Shown here one piece after another: positions 25,323 through 34,451 of a DNA stretch of 64,000 bases. Source of the DNA: an uncultured Collinsella sp. GTDB lineage: Bacteria > Actinomycetota > Coriobacteriia > Coriobacteriales > Coriobacteriaceae. Position numbers and translations under genes: made by a program. The notes under the pieces are model-generated. The model was not told the DNA's origin. It worked only from the letters and a program-made list of their open reading frames with translations, and did not search any database. The DNA is taken from assembly GCA_900757185.1 (NCBI GenBank), contig CAAEMX010000021.1:11614-75613 (forward strand), read 5' to 3'. How positions within the stretch are numbered: the first letter of the stretch is position 1; each line of letters starts with the position of its first letter.

Positions 25323-26483
25323 CTACTTGGAAAGCTCGTCGGCGAGGGCCTCGATCTGAGCGCGCGAGGCGTCGTTGAGCGAGCCCAGCACGGTCACCTT
25401 GTTCTGCGCCAGGGTGATGTCCTTCATGCCCTCGAGCTCCTTGGTCATAACCTTGGCAGCGGTGGGCGCCCAGGAGCCGGCCTCAACGAGCGCCACCGTA
25501 CGGTTCTGATAGGCGTGCTCGGCAAGCGTGTGGATGAAGGTGCTCATGAACGGGAAGATCTCGCCTTGATAGGTGATGGAGGCGAGCACCAGACGGTCGT
25601 AGCGGAACGCATCCTCAACGGCCTCGGCCATGTCGTCGCGAGCCAGGTCAAAGACGGAAACCTTCTGGCCGCGAGCCTCGAGCGCAGATGCAAGCTCCTC
25701 GACGGCAGCCTTCAGGTGGCCGTAGACGCTCGCGTAGGCAATAGTAATGCCCTCGTCCTCGGGCTGATAGCTCGACCAGGTGTTATAGGTGTCGAGGTAG
25801 TAGCCCAGGTTCTCGCTAAGAACAGGACCATGAAGCGGGCAGATGATCTGGATGTCCAGGTCGGCGGCCTTCTTGAGAACGGCCTGCACGAACTTGCCGA
25901 ACTTACCGACGATGCCAAAGTAGTAGCGGCGTGCCTCGCAAGCCCAGCCCTCGGGATCCTCGATGTCGTTGGCGCCAAACTTGCCAAAGCCGTCGGCACT
26001 AAAGAGCACCTTGTCGGTGGCCTCATAGGAGAAGAGCACCTCGGGCCAGTGCACGTTGGGGGCGCCGACAAACGTTAGGCTGTGGCCGCCCAGGTCGAGC
26101 ACGTCGCCATCTTTGACGACCATCTTGCGCTCGGGGTAGTCGGTGCCAAAGTAGTTGACCATCATGCGGAAGGCACCCATGCTGGCCACGATCTGCGCCT
26201 GGGGATAGCGCTCCATAAAGGCGGCGATACCGGCGGAGTGATCGGGCTCCATATGGTGAACGACCAGGTAGTCGGGGGTACGGCCGTCGAGCACGGCCTC
26301 GAGGTTGCCGAGCCACTCGTCGACAAAGCCAGCGTCGACCGAATCGGCGACGGCGATCTTGTCGCCCAAGATAACGTAGCTGTTGTATGCCATACCATTC
26401 TCGGACACGTCGTACTGGCCCTCGAACAGGTCAATGTCGTGATCGTTGACGCCAATGTAGCGGATATCCTTGGTGATCTCCAT
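25323..26483 (-). CDS. Flavodiiron protein (A-type flavoprotein, FprA)
   Basis: This 386-residue cytoplasmic oxygen and/or nitric oxide reductase protects anaerobes. The metallo-beta-lactamase-like diiron domain holds HHMEPDH (76-82, the H-x-E-x-D-H ligand motif). The C-terminal flavodoxin domain (from about residue 245, ITIAYASVYGHLKAAVEELA) binds FMN. No rubredoxin domain is fused. The start is the ATG 9 nt after AGGAGG; a 42-codon extension lacks support. It stands alone, convergent with DeoR. Confidence 0.92.
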   Translation of the reverse strand: MEITKDIRYIGVNDHDIDLFEGQYDVSENGMAYNSYVILGDKIAVADSVDAGFVDEWLGNLEAVLDGRTPDYLVVHHMEPDHSAGIAAFMERYPQAQIVASMGAFRMMVNYFGTDYPERKMVVKDGDVLDLGGHSLTFVGAPNVHWPEVLFSYEATDKVLFSADGFGKFGANDIEDPEGWACEARRYYFGIVGKFGKFVQAVLKKAADLDIQIICPLHGPVLSENLGYYLDTYNTWSSYQPEDEGITIAYASVYGHLKAAVEELASALEARGQKVSVFDLARDDMAEAVEDAFRYDRLVLASITYQGEIFPFMSTFIHTLAEHAYQNRTVALVEAGSWAPTAAKVMTKELEGMKDITLAQNKVTVLGSLNDASRAQIEALADELSK

Positions 26484-26612
26484 CAGGCAAAGCCTCCTAG
26501 ATAGACAAAAGAGCCCGTCTATCATAACACTCGGCAGTATCCCAACTGTTATCTGCCGGCATCCATACCGATTGTTATTGAAATGCGATAAAACGCCGTT
26601 TATCAGCACAAA

Positions 26613-27644
26613 CTATGCGCGCGGTATCGCCGTGCTATGTCGAATGATGAGTTGTCCGGGAATACGAATGGCAACAGTTTTGCCCGCCGTACCCGCCTCG
26701 GGGACCGCATGCTCGAATACCTCGCGTCCGCGCTGATGTAGATCGAATCGCACGGTCGTGAGCTCGTTGTGTGCGACAAAATCATCGAGTGAATCGTCGA
26801 CGCCCACCACGCTCACGTCCTCGGGCACGCGCAGGCCGCTATCGCGCAGCGCCGCAATAGCGCCGTTTGCCATCTGGTCGTTTGCCGCGTAAATCGCCGT
26901 CATGGTGCGATCGTGCTCGGCCAGGTACCTGCCGGCCTCGTAACCGCTGTTAGCAGACCAGTCGCCCTCGAGCGGCTCTGCCGGCTCGATGTGTTTACGC
27001 TCGAGCGCATCCTGCCAGCCGGCGCGACGAAATTGCTCGTCGACCGAGAACGACGGGCCGCCAATATAGCGAATCTGCTCGTGCCCCAGCTCAAACAGAT
27101 GGTCCATAAGCAACAGCGAGCAGCCGTAATGGTCGGAATCGACTGTGGTCACGCGCGGATGCGCATACATGGTAACGATGACCGTGCCAATGCCCGGCAG
27201 TGGATCAAACGTCTCAAAATCGGGCGCCATGCGGCTCATGCCGATAATGATGCCATCCACGGGCAGCGCAGCCATGCGGCGAGTGGCCTCGGCAAGCGAA
27301 AACTCCTCGGTCTTGGACATCTCGACCAGCGTGATGGCGCAATTATGCTCGCGAGCAGCGCTGGCGATGCCGTCGATCATTGAGAGGTTGCCAAACTTGG
27401 TGACATCGTTGACGCACAGACCGACCGAATGGTAGCGGCCGTCGCGCAGCGAGCGACCGGCATAGCTCGGACGGAAGCCGAGCTCTTGCATAGCGGCTTG
27501 CACGCGCTGGCGCGTCTGCTCGTTGACGTTAGGCAAGCCGTTGGCAACGCGCGAAACCGTCTGCTGCGAAACACCGGCAGCGCGGGCGACGTCGGCCATG
27601 GAAACCGGACGCGTACCTGTATCGTTGGACGGACGCCTTGCCAC
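26613..27644 (-). CDS. LacI/GalR-family regulator, likely of galKT
   Basis: This 343-residue regulator has a LacI HTH (VSMADVARAAGVSQQTVSRV, about residues 14-33) and hinge, then a periplasmic-binding-protein-like sensor. It is divergent from galactokinase. The intergenic region has three copies of the 13-mer TGTTAACGTACTC, suitable as its operators. The start is GTG with AAGGTGA upstream. It is paralogous to the LacI protein at 36453-37457 (shared RPxFAGRSLR segment and EDVSV-GVDDSL). Confidence 0.92.
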   Translation of the reverse strand: MARRPSNDTGTRPVSMADVARAAGVSQQTVSRVANGLPNVNEQTRQRVQAAMQELGFRPSYAGRSLRDGRYHSVGLCVNDVTKFGNLSMIDGIASAAREHNCAITLVEMSKTEEFSLAEATRRMAALPVDGIIIGMSRMAPDFETFDPLPGIGTVIVTMYAHPRVTTVDSDHYGCSLLLMDHLFELGHEQIRYIGGPSFSVDEQFRRAGWQDALERKHIEPAEPLEGDWSANSGYEAGRYLAEHDRTMTAIYAANDQMANGAIAALRDSGLRVPEDVSVVGVDDSLDDFVAHNELTTVRFDLHQRGREVFEHAVPEAGTAGKTVAIRIPGQLIIRHSTAIPRA

Positions 27645-27737
27645 AGGATCACCTTCACCCTTGCGAGATCTGAATAGCGTGCATGCCAGCCCGGGCAGAA
27701 ATACACCCCGCGCCGAGGCCCGCTATCGTCGGACGCA

Positions 27738-27937
27738 TGTTAACGTACTCTACTTTTTCAATCCGCAACTCTTCTGCTCTATAAGTCCATACGGCAATAC
27801 CGTTCACGGCTGAATTTCTACCGATTACCAGATTCTCAAAAAGTGATAAGTGTTGTGTTATGAGTACGTTAACATAGCCCGTAACGTGCGGCATCGTAGA
27901 TGCTGAGTTCACGTCGCTTCAGATTGTTAACGTACTC
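27738..27937. promoter_or_regulatory. Three identical 13-bp operators upstream of galK, plus ACCGTTCACGG
   Basis: TGTTAACGTACTC occurs at 27738-27750 and 27925-27937, and inverted at 27862-27874. ACCGTTCACGG lies at 27799-27809 with a second half-site ACCGAT exactly 21 bp later. The first set fits LacI binding; the second is shared with other operons. Confidence 0.7.
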
Positions 27938-27982
27938 ACTACGATGGAAAACTCGTCAGTATGCGCCAAGGAAAGGACCCTC

Positions 27983-29188
27983 ATGACCACCCCCGACGAA
28001 AAGACACTCGCCACGCTCACCAAGCTGTTCGAGGAGGAGTTTGGCCCCATCGGTGACCGCCAGGTGCTCTACGTGCACGCGCCCGGGCGTTCCGAGATCA
28101 GCGGCAACCACACCGACCACGAGGGTGGCCACGTTATCGCCGGCTCGCTCGATGTCGCCGTCGACGGCATTGCCGTGGCAACCGACTCCAACAAGATTCG
28201 CGTCGCCGACGAGGGCTATCCTACGTTTGAGATCGCGCTCGACACGCTAGACGTTCAGGAGTCCGAGAAGGGCACGTCCGCGAGCCTCGTCCGCGGCATG
28301 GCCCACGAGGTCGCAGCGCTTGGTGTTGAGCCCCAAGGCTTCGACTTCGCCTTCACCTGTTCCGTCCCCTCGGGCGGCGGCCTTTCCAGCTCCGCCGCCG
28401 TCGAGGCCGCGTACGGTCGCGCCATGGAAACCCTCTGGGGCGCACCCGCCATCGAGCCCGTCGCGCTCGCGCAGATGAGCCAGCGCACCGAGAACAACTA
28501 TTACGGCAAGCCCTGCGGTCTGATGGACCAGGCCGCCGTGTGCCTGGGCGGCCTTGCCTACATGGACTTTGAGGACCAGGCTCAGCCTAAAACCCAGAAG
28601 CTCGAGCTCAACTTTGAGGATCACGGCTATGCGCTCGTGCTCGTTAAGGTTGGCGCCGACCATGTGGCAGCCACCGACGACTACGCCGCCGTTCCGCGCG
28701 AGATGCAGGACGTCGCCGCCGAGTTTGGCAAGGCACGCCTGTGCGAGGTAAACGTTGCCGACTTTGACGCCAAGCTCCCCGAGCTGCGCGCCAAGCTGGG
28801 CGACCGCGCCTGCCTGCGTGCCGTTCACTACTGGTACGAAAACGGCCTGGTCGACAAGCGCTGGGCTGCCCTGAACGCCGGCGACATCGACCAGTTCCTG
28901 GTCCTGACGCGCGAGTCCGGCGCCAGCTCTGCCATGTACCTGCAGAATGTCGTTGCCAAACTGGGCTCCGAGCAGCCCTCCATGTATGCGCTTGCCCTTG
29001 CCGAACATGTGCTCGACGGCCGCGGCGCCGTCCGCATCCACGGCGGTGGCTTTGGCGGCACCATCCAGGCCTTCGTGCCGCTCGATCTGGTCGACACCTT
29101 TATCACCAAGATGAACAGCTGGCTGGGCGAGGGTTCTGCCCGCCACTACGCAATCTCTGACAAGGGGGCTTACGCGGCATGGCTGTAA
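27983..29188 (+). CDS. galK: Galactokinase
   Basis: This 401-residue GHMP kinase phosphorylates galactose at C1, entering the Leloir pathway. The signature GRSEISGNHTDHEGG sits near residues 30-45, and the ATP loop SGGGLSSSAAVEAA near 130-145. The C-terminal IHGGGFGGTIQAF is also present. The start is the ATG preceded by AAGGAAAGGA; a 13-codon extension is less likely. It overlaps galT (TAATG), forming an operon, and is preceded by LacI operators. Confidence 0.95.
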   Translation: MTTPDEKTLATLTKLFEEEFGPIGDRQVLYVHAPGRSEISGNHTDHEGGHVIAGSLDVAVDGIAVATDSNKIRVADEGYPTFEIALDTLDVQESEKGTSASLVRGMAHEVAALGVEPQGFDFAFTCSVPSGGGLSSSAAVEAAYGRAMETLWGAPAIEPVALAQMSQRTENNYYGKPCGLMDQAAVCLGGLAYMDFEDQAQPKTQKLELNFEDHGYALVLVKVGADHVAATDDYAAVPREMQDVAAEFGKARLCEVNVADFDAKLPELRAKLGDRACLRAVHYWYENGLVDKRWAALNAGDIDQFLVLTRESGASSAMYLQNVVAKLGSEQPSMYALALAEHVLDGRGAVRIHGGGFGGTIQAFVPLDLVDTFITKMNSWLGEGSARHYAISDKGAYAAWL

Positions 29189-30807
29189 TGACTGATGTGC
29201 GCGAGGCCGCGCAGGGCCTGATTGAGTATGCCATCCACCGATCGATGATCGGACAGGACGACCGCATCTGGGCCTACAACACCATTTTGGAGTGCATCGG
29301 CGCTACGGGACCGGCGCTCGATATGGCCTGGGCGCTGCAGAACGAGAAGCTCTCGCTCTTGCACCCCGATACGCTCCCCGATTTTGACCTGGAGGGCACG
29401 CTTGCCGCGCTTTCCGAGGCCGCCGTTGCCAACGGTGCTGCCGAGGATACGGCATCGGGCCGCGATCGCATCGCCATGCGCATCATGGGTGTGCTGATGC
29501 CGAGGCCTTCGGTTGTAAACGAGGAATTCAACGGCCGTATGGGCGTCAACGAGCCCCGCGCCGCGACCGACTGGTTCTACGGTCTGTGCTGCGACGCCGG
29601 CTACGTGCGTCGTGCCGCCATCGCGCGCAATATCAAATGGAGCACCCCCACCAACTGGGGCGACCTGGAGATCACCATCAACCTGTCAAAGCCCGAAAAG
29701 GATCCGCGCGACATTGCCGCGGCCGGCGCCGCAAAGAACACGGGCGAGAAGTATCCCGCCTGTCAGCTCTGCATTGAAAACGAGGGCTACCCCGGACGCT
29801 CCGCCGCAGCCGACGGTGGCGCTCACCCCGCCCGCCAGAATCTGCGCGTTATCCCCATCCAGCTCGACGGCGAGCGCTGGGGTTTCCAGTACAGCCCGTA
29901 CGCGTACTTTAATGAGCACTGCATTGCCATGAGCTCCGAGCATCGTCCGATGCACGTCGACCGCAAGGGTCTGACCTGCCTGCTCGATTTTGTGGACCTG
30001 TTCCCGCATTACTTCATCGGCTCCAACGCCGACCTGCCCATCGTGGGCGGCTCGATCTTGTCGCACGACCACTTCCAGGGCGGCGCACACGAGTTCCCCA
30101 TGATGCATGCCGCCGAGGTCTCGCAGTTTAGCGTGCCCGGTTTTGACCAGGTCAGCGGTACCGTGCTGCAGTGGCCGCTCTCGGTGCTGCGCCTGCGCTC
30201 GCATGACCGCGCCCAGTTGCTCGACGCTGCCGAGAAGATTATCCTCGCTTGGCGCGAGTGGACCGATGAGTCTGTAGGCGTCATCGCGCACACAGCCGAC
30301 GGCGTGGCCCACAACACCGTGACGCCCGTCATCCGCCGCGTCGACTCTCGCGGAAATGCCGGCGGCGAAATCTACGAGGCCTACCTGGCGCTTCGCTGCA
30401 ACATCACGACCGACGAGCATCCGCTGGGCGTTTTCCATCCGCATGCCGAGTACCACCACATTAAGAAGGAGAACATCGGCCTGATCGAGGTCATGGGCCT
30501 GGCCATTCTGCCGCCGCGCCTGGTTCCCGAGCTTGGCGCTGTCCGTGAGCATCTACTGGCAGCCAAGGTCGATGCCAGCTACGATCTTGCCGGTGCGCTC
30601 GAGGGCGATGATCTTTGTCGCAGCCATGCCGCGTGGGCCGAGGACGTCTTTGCTCGCCGCGCCGACGAGCTTACGGCCGACAACGCCATCGATATCCTGC
30701 ACGAGGAGGTCGGCGTGGTGTTTGGCCACGTGCTCGACAACGCCGGCGTCTTTAAGTGGGACGAAGCCGGCCGCACCGCCCAACAGCGCTTTATCGACTC
30801 ACTGTAA
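29179..30807 (+). CDS. galT: Galactose-1-phosphate uridylyltransferase (class II)
   Basis: This 542-residue enzyme transfers UMP between UDP-glucose and galactose-1-phosphate. It is the long form found in Firmicutes and some Actinomycetota. The active-site HDHFQGG (in ILSHDHFQGGAHEFP) and FHPHAEYHHIKKENIGLIEV are intact. The start may be ATG 29179 (10 nt after GGGGG) or ATG 29188, which overlaps the galK stop as TAATG. The UDP-galactose epimerase needed to complete the cycle is not in this window. Confidence 0.94.
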   Translation: MAVMTDVREAAQGLIEYAIHRSMIGQDDRIWAYNTILECIGATGPALDMAWALQNEKLSLLHPDTLPDFDLEGTLAALSEAAVANGAAEDTASGRDRIAMRIMGVLMPRPSVVNEEFNGRMGVNEPRAATDWFYGLCCDAGYVRRAAIARNIKWSTPTNWGDLEITINLSKPEKDPRDIAAAGAAKNTGEKYPACQLCIENEGYPGRSAAADGGAHPARQNLRVIPIQLDGERWGFQYSPYAYFNEHCIAMSSEHRPMHVDRKGLTCLLDFVDLFPHYFIGSNADLPIVGGSILSHDHFQGGAHEFPMMHAAEVSQFSVPGFDQVSGTVLQWPLSVLRLRSHDRAQLLDAAEKIILAWREWTDESVGVIAHTADGVAHNTVTPVIRRVDSRGNAGGEIYEAYLALRCNITTDEHPLGVFHPHAEYHHIKKENIGLIEVMGLAILPPRLVPELGAVREHLLAAKVDASYDLAGALEGDDLCRSHAAWAEDVFARRADELTADNAIDILHEEVGVVFGHVLDNAGVFKWDEAGRTAQQRFIDSL

Positions 30808-30854
30808 TGATCCCCTGGGGACAAAGGAAAACGGATCATTTCGTCTTCAAGACA

Positions 30855-30894
30855 ACGGCGCCCGCCGGCAACATCGCCAGCGGGCGCCGTTTTT
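30855..30894 (+). terminator. Terminator of galKT
   Basis: ACGGCGCCCGC pairs with GCGGGCGCCGT (11 bp, perfect), followed by TTTTT. Confidence 0.85.
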
Positions 30895-30899
30895 GCGTG

Positions 30900-30955
30900 T
30901 AGTCATTGGGGACGCTCTTAAACGACTAGTCAAACAAGAACGTCCCCAATGACTA
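30900..30955. repeat. Palindromic repeat R, copy R2 (complete)
   Basis: TAGTCATTGGGGACGCTCTT (30900-30919) is mirrored by AAGAACGTCCCCAATGACTA (30936-30955) around a loop containing GACTAGTC. R1 is at 24-43 and a half copy is at 60147-60181. Confidence 0.75.
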
Positions 30956-30989
30956 CTTGCGACCAAGGCAACGTCGATGTCTTGGCATT

Positions 30990-31136
30990 GTCAGCGAAAA
31001 CGCCCCTAAGCGAGCAAGGTGACGTGAAAGAGGAGGGCATTGACCTTTTGGTCATGCCCGACGATTGAACGTCAGATTGCCGCTTAGGGGCGTTTGCAGC
31101 GTCGAGCCATTACGCGGTTTGGTAAAACCGCGTAAC
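30990..31136. repeat. Nested-hairpin element E4
   Basis: It carries GAAAGAGG (31026-31033), an apical stem GGCATTGACC/GGTCATGCC and CGACGATTGA (31059-31068) inside the basal ACGCCCCTAAGCG/CGCTTAGGGGCGT stem, with the flanking hairpin ATTACGCGGTTT/AAACCGCGTAAC. Outside the apical stem it matches E3 along its whole length. It abuts the lacC stop. Confidence 0.75.
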
Positions 31137-31137
31137 C

Positions 31138-32073
31138 CTACAACTCTACGACCTCAACGTTGTTGTAGATCTCGTCCCAGCGGTCCATGACCAGGTGGCC
31201 GGTCTTGGGATCCATGGCGTTGAGCTTGCCGCAGGTATTGGCGGTCTTGAGCACCGTGACATCGTCGGCACCAGCAGCAATGGCATGCGCAAAGCCGGCG
31301 ATGGTCGAGTCACCGGAGCCCGTCGCGTTCACAGCTGCAATCGCGGGTGTCTTGGCGCGGAACGCGCGACCCTCATGGAAGCCCACCGACCCGGCAGCGC
31401 CCATCGATACGACAACCCAGGGGATACCGGCAAAGCGGCCATCGGCGGCAAGCGCCTCGCGCAGGGCATCGACATCATCGGTCGTAAAGGACGTACCCAG
31501 TAGGCCGTTAATCTCGGTCAGGTTGGGCTTTACGAGCTCAGGCTTAGCGTCGGACTCCAGCGCGGCCTCCAGCGATGCACCCGAAGTGTCGAGCAGCACC
31601 TTGGCGCCCGCCTCCTCGGCAATCTTGACGAGCTCGGCATAGTAGCCAGCATCGACGCCACGCGGCAGCGAACCCGAAAGCGTCACGACGTCCGCCTTCG
31701 CTGCAAGCTCGGCGAACTTTGCCGTAAAGGCCTCGAGCTCGGCCGGGGCGATCTGCGGGCCGCTCTCCAAAAGCTCGGTCTGGTTGCCCTCGTGCAGGAT
31801 GTTCAGGCAGATGCGCGTCTCGCCGGCGATGGGCACAAAGTCGTTCTTGACGCCGTCGGCATCCATAAGCTCGGCCATATAGGCACCCATGTGGCCGCCG
31901 AGCAGGCCGGTCGCGAGCACATCGTCGCCCAACTGCAGCAGCACGCGGCTCACGTTGAGGCCCTTGCCGCCAGCGGTCTTTTCGGGCGTCACGCGGTTCA
32001 CGTCGTCGATGATCAGCTTGTCGAGTTGATAGCGCGTATCGATCGACGGGTTCATGGTAACGGTCAGAATCAT
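31138..32073 (-). CDS. lacC: Tagatose-6-phosphate kinase
   Basis: This 311-residue PfkB-family kinase forms tagatose-1,6-bisphosphate. LacC-like features are MILTVTMNPSID at the N-terminus, EKTAGGKGLNVSRVL, GETRICLNILHEGNQTELLE and the catalytic GSGDS anion hole near residue 255. The C-terminal KLNAMDPKTGHLVM mirrors LacC rather than FruK. The start is the ATG preceded by AGGAG. It is the last gene of lacA-lacB-(mutarotase)-lacC. Confidence 0.9.
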   Translation of the reverse strand: MILTVTMNPSIDTRYQLDKLIIDDVNRVTPEKTAGGKGLNVSRVLLQLGDDVLATGLLGGHMGAYMAELMDADGVKNDFVPIAGETRICLNILHEGNQTELLESGPQIAPAELEAFTAKFAELAAKADVVTLSGSLPRGVDAGYYAELVKIAEEAGAKVLLDTSGASLEAALESDAKPELVKPNLTEINGLLGTSFTTDDVDALREALAADGRFAGIPWVVVSMGAAGSVGFHEGRAFRAKTPAIAAVNATGSGDSTIAGFAHAIAAGADDVTVLKTANTCGKLNAMDPKTGHLVMDRWDEIYNNVEVVEL

Positions 32074-32126
32074 ATTGAACTCCTGTTCCGGGGCGGCATG
32101 ACCCACCCCAAACATACGATAGCTCG

Positions 32127-33008
32127 TTAAAGGATCTCGATCTCAAAGCCGCGGGTGACGGTCTCCCCCGGCTTGGCAACCAGGCAGCCACGCTTGTGCT
32201 CCAGAATATCGTCCTCGTCGGAGCAGGTAGACAGGCCACCCCACGGTTCCACGGCCACAAAGTCGCCCTCGGGCTTGCTCCACACAATCAGGTATGGCAT
32301 ATCGGGGAACGTCAGGCGCACGCCCTTGTCCTCGGTTTTCTTGGTCAGCGTAACCACGCGGCTCTCGAGCACGTCAAAGATGGTCTCCGCGAAGTCGAAG
32401 AGTTCGTGGGTCAGCGGCAGGTTCTGGTCGATCATAGGGTTCTTGCTGCGATGCTCAACATCAATCAGGCCCGTCGAGGGAACGGCAGTACAGAGCTCGG
32501 CGGCCTCACGCTGCTCAAAACGGAGCTCGTAATCGTCATAGGACTCGCCCTCGTCGAGCGGGCACTTAAAGCCGGGGTGACCACCCACAAAGAATGGCAT
32601 ATCCTCGGTGCCCTCATTGGTCACCTCGTACGACACGGCCACCTTTTCCGAATCGATCGTGTAGCGAGCAACGATCTTAAACGGATACGGGTACTGCTCA
32701 AGCAACTCGGCATGGTCGGCAGAGCTTAGGCTCAGCGCAACCATGTTGTCGCTCTGCTCCTCGAGCTTCCACTCCTGCTTGCGGGCAAAGCCGTGGCGGG
32801 CAAGCTTGACCTCGCGGCCACCCATGGTCATCGCGCGGCCATCACGAAGGCCGCCGCAAATCGGAAAGCAAATGGGTGCCTGGCCCGATCACACCGCCGG
32901 ATCGCCCTGCCACAGATACTCACGACCGTTGGCCGCAATTGAAGTGAACGATCCGCCAGCCGTGCTCAGTGCCACACGAATAGAACCGTTATCAAGAACA
33001 AACTCCAT
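32127..33008 (-). pseudogene. LacX-like aldose 1-epimerase with an in-frame TGA
   Basis: From the ATG at 33008 (AGGGAAGG upstream) the frame reads MEFVLDNGSIRVAL and then YLWQGDPAV. It meets TGA at 32889-32891 (codon 40) and continues in the same frame as SGQAPICFPICGGLRDG to a normal C-terminus at 32127. Codon 40 is where the LacX/galactose-mutarotase-like family normally has Trp (DPAVWSGQAP), so TGG to TGA is the simplest explanation. Total length would be 293 residues. Restart at an internal ATG near 32831 would yield a truncated 234-residue protein. It could be a genuine nonsense allele, a sequencing error or read-through. Its operon position implies a role in galactose or lactose use. 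Confidence 0.8.
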
Positions 33009-33127
33009 AGGAGCCTTCCCTTTCGTACGCCAGCCCGCCGAGTCAGTGGGGCTGATAGAAAACCGGCCCGCGCCCCCTCACAGAAACGCGAGCCGTCAAC
33101 GGACTAGTAAATTACGCCGGATACCCG

Positions 33128-33652
33128 CTAGTCATGGTATTCGCCGCGGTCCCACTTCTCGAGGAACTCGTCAAAGAAGTGCGGGTCAGCCTGAGCCTCG
33201 GCGTCGGCCTTATTGCAAGCGTCGATCTTGGCGATCAGGGCATCGTGCTCGGGGGTCTTCTCGTAGGGCTCCTCCAGGAAGGCAAGCATGATGTCGGCCA
33301 TCAGGAACTCACCGGTGATCTTACCGCCAAAGCCCACGATGTTGGCGTTGAGCTCGCGACGGGCATACAGGGCAGAGGTCATGTCGCGAACCAGGGCGCA
33401 GCGAGCGCCGGGAACCTTGTTGACGGCGTTGGTGATGCCGATGCCGGTGCCGCACAGGGCCACGCCAAAGTCGGCCTTGCCGCTGGCAACAGCCTCGCCC
33501 ACGGCCTTACCATAGATGGGATAGTGCGTACGGGTGTGGCTGTAGGTGCCGCAGTCGAGCACCTTGTAGCCAGCCTGCTCCAGGCGGTCGGCCAGATAGA
33601 TCTTCTCGTCCGTAACGATATGGTCGCAACCGATTGCGATGGTCTTCTTCAT
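33128..33652 (-). CDS. lacB: Galactose-6-phosphate isomerase subunit LacB
   Basis: This 174-residue RpiB/LacB-family protein pairs with LacA to convert galactose-6-phosphate to tagatose-6-phosphate. Features are IGCDHIVTDEK, THYPIYGKAVGEAVASGKAD, CGTGIGITNAVNKVPGARCA and LNANIVGFGG, all typical of LacB. AAAGGA precedes the ATG. The length matches the family. It lies between lacA and the broken mutarotase gene. Confidence 0.94.
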   Translation of the reverse strand: MKKTIAIGCDHIVTDEKIYLADRLEQAGYKVLDCGTYSHTRTHYPIYGKAVGEAVASGKADFGVALCGTGIGITNAVNKVPGARCALVRDMTSALYARRELNANIVGFGGKITGEFLMADIMLAFLEEPYEKTPEHDALIAKIDACNKADAEAQADPHFFDEFLEKWDRGEYHD

Positions 33653-33715
33653 CAGAACGTCCTTTCGTCTGAATTCACAAGTTGAGGTAGAAGTTCGAGT
33701 TCTCGGTGGCTCTCG

Positions 33716-34144
33716 TTAGGCCATCTTGTTGAGCATGTCGACACGGATCTGGTGACGGCCGCCGGCGTACTGAGCGCGCAGGAACTCGCGGGCGATCTTC
33801 TTGGCGACCTCGGTGCCCACAACGCCCGGGCCCATGGTGACCATGCGCGAGCCGTTGTGCTCGCGGGTCATGTAGGCGGAACGCTCGTCGGAAATGTTGG
33901 CGACGACCATGCCCTTGATCTTGACGGCGGCCATATAGGAGCCGACGCCGTACTTATCGAATGCGAAGCCCTGGGAATCCTTGTGCTCCAGCAGGTCCTT
34001 GGCAACGGCGGTCGCGGAATCGACAAAGTCCGCGGCAGGGGTCTCGGAATAGTCGACGACCTCGTGACCGTCGGCGATGAGCATCTCCTTGATGGACTCC
34101 TTCATCGACATACCGTCGGCATCGGAAGCGATTACAACCCTCAT
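33716..34144 (-). CDS. lacA: Galactose-6-phosphate isomerase subunit LacA
   Basis: This 142-residue partner of LacB reads VVIASDADGMSMKESIKEML at the start, with YGVGSYMAAVKIKGMVVANI and SRMVTMGPGVVG later, as in LacA. AGGAGG precedes the ATG. It is the first gene of the lac operon, with a promoter region rich in TGTTC/GAACA half-sites. Confidence 0.93.
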   Translation of the reverse strand: MRVVIASDADGMSMKESIKEMLIADGHEVVDYSETPAADFVDSATAVAKDLLEHKDSQGFAFDKYGVGSYMAAVKIKGMVVANISDERSAYMTREHNGSRMVTMGPGVVGTEVAKKIAREFLRAQYAGGRHQIRVDMLNKMA

Positions 34145-34238
34145 GACATCCTCCTTGAGAGATACGCAGGTGCGTAGTTTCTGTTTGGAAGTGTTGAATC
34201 GCGCTCAGGTCCGGGCATCTGAATGTGCGGTTCTTCAC

Positions 34239-34342
34239 TGTTCATGTTTATTTGAACACATTCGAACATCTGGTGCAACCATTATTTGTTTAACTTTGTT
34301 CTTTTTTGAACAAATACCGTTCACGGTTGATTGCCGACCGTT
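34239..34342. promoter_or_regulatory. Operators of the lacAB-C operon
   Basis: Inverted TGTTCA/TGAACA pairs lie at 34239-34257, and TTGTTC/GAACAA at 34298-34315. These resemble the TGTTCG/CGAACA sites beside the LacR-like gene at 55247. ACCGTTCACGG (34316-34326) is followed exactly 21 bp later by ACCGTT (34337-34342). Confidence 0.6.
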
Positions 34343-34379
34343 TGAGCCCGGCGCAGACGTAGCGACCATGTGTTCAACA

Positions 34380-34414
34380 GACAAAAGGCGGGCCGAGAAC
34401 GTGTCTCGCCCGCC
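34380..34414 (-). terminator. Terminator of the membrane-protein gene
   Basis: GGCGGGCGAGA pairs with TCTCGGCCCGCC (one bulge), followed on the minus strand by TTTTGT. Confidence 0.65.
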
Positions 34415-34451
34415 CTTCTTACGGTTGATCTTCCAAAGATCGCTTTGCCGC

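Noticed and set aside
32889..32891. Selenocysteine codon in the mutarotase gene
   Set aside because: The family has Trp, not Cys or Sec, at this position, and I saw no selenocysteine-insertion hairpin just after the TGA.
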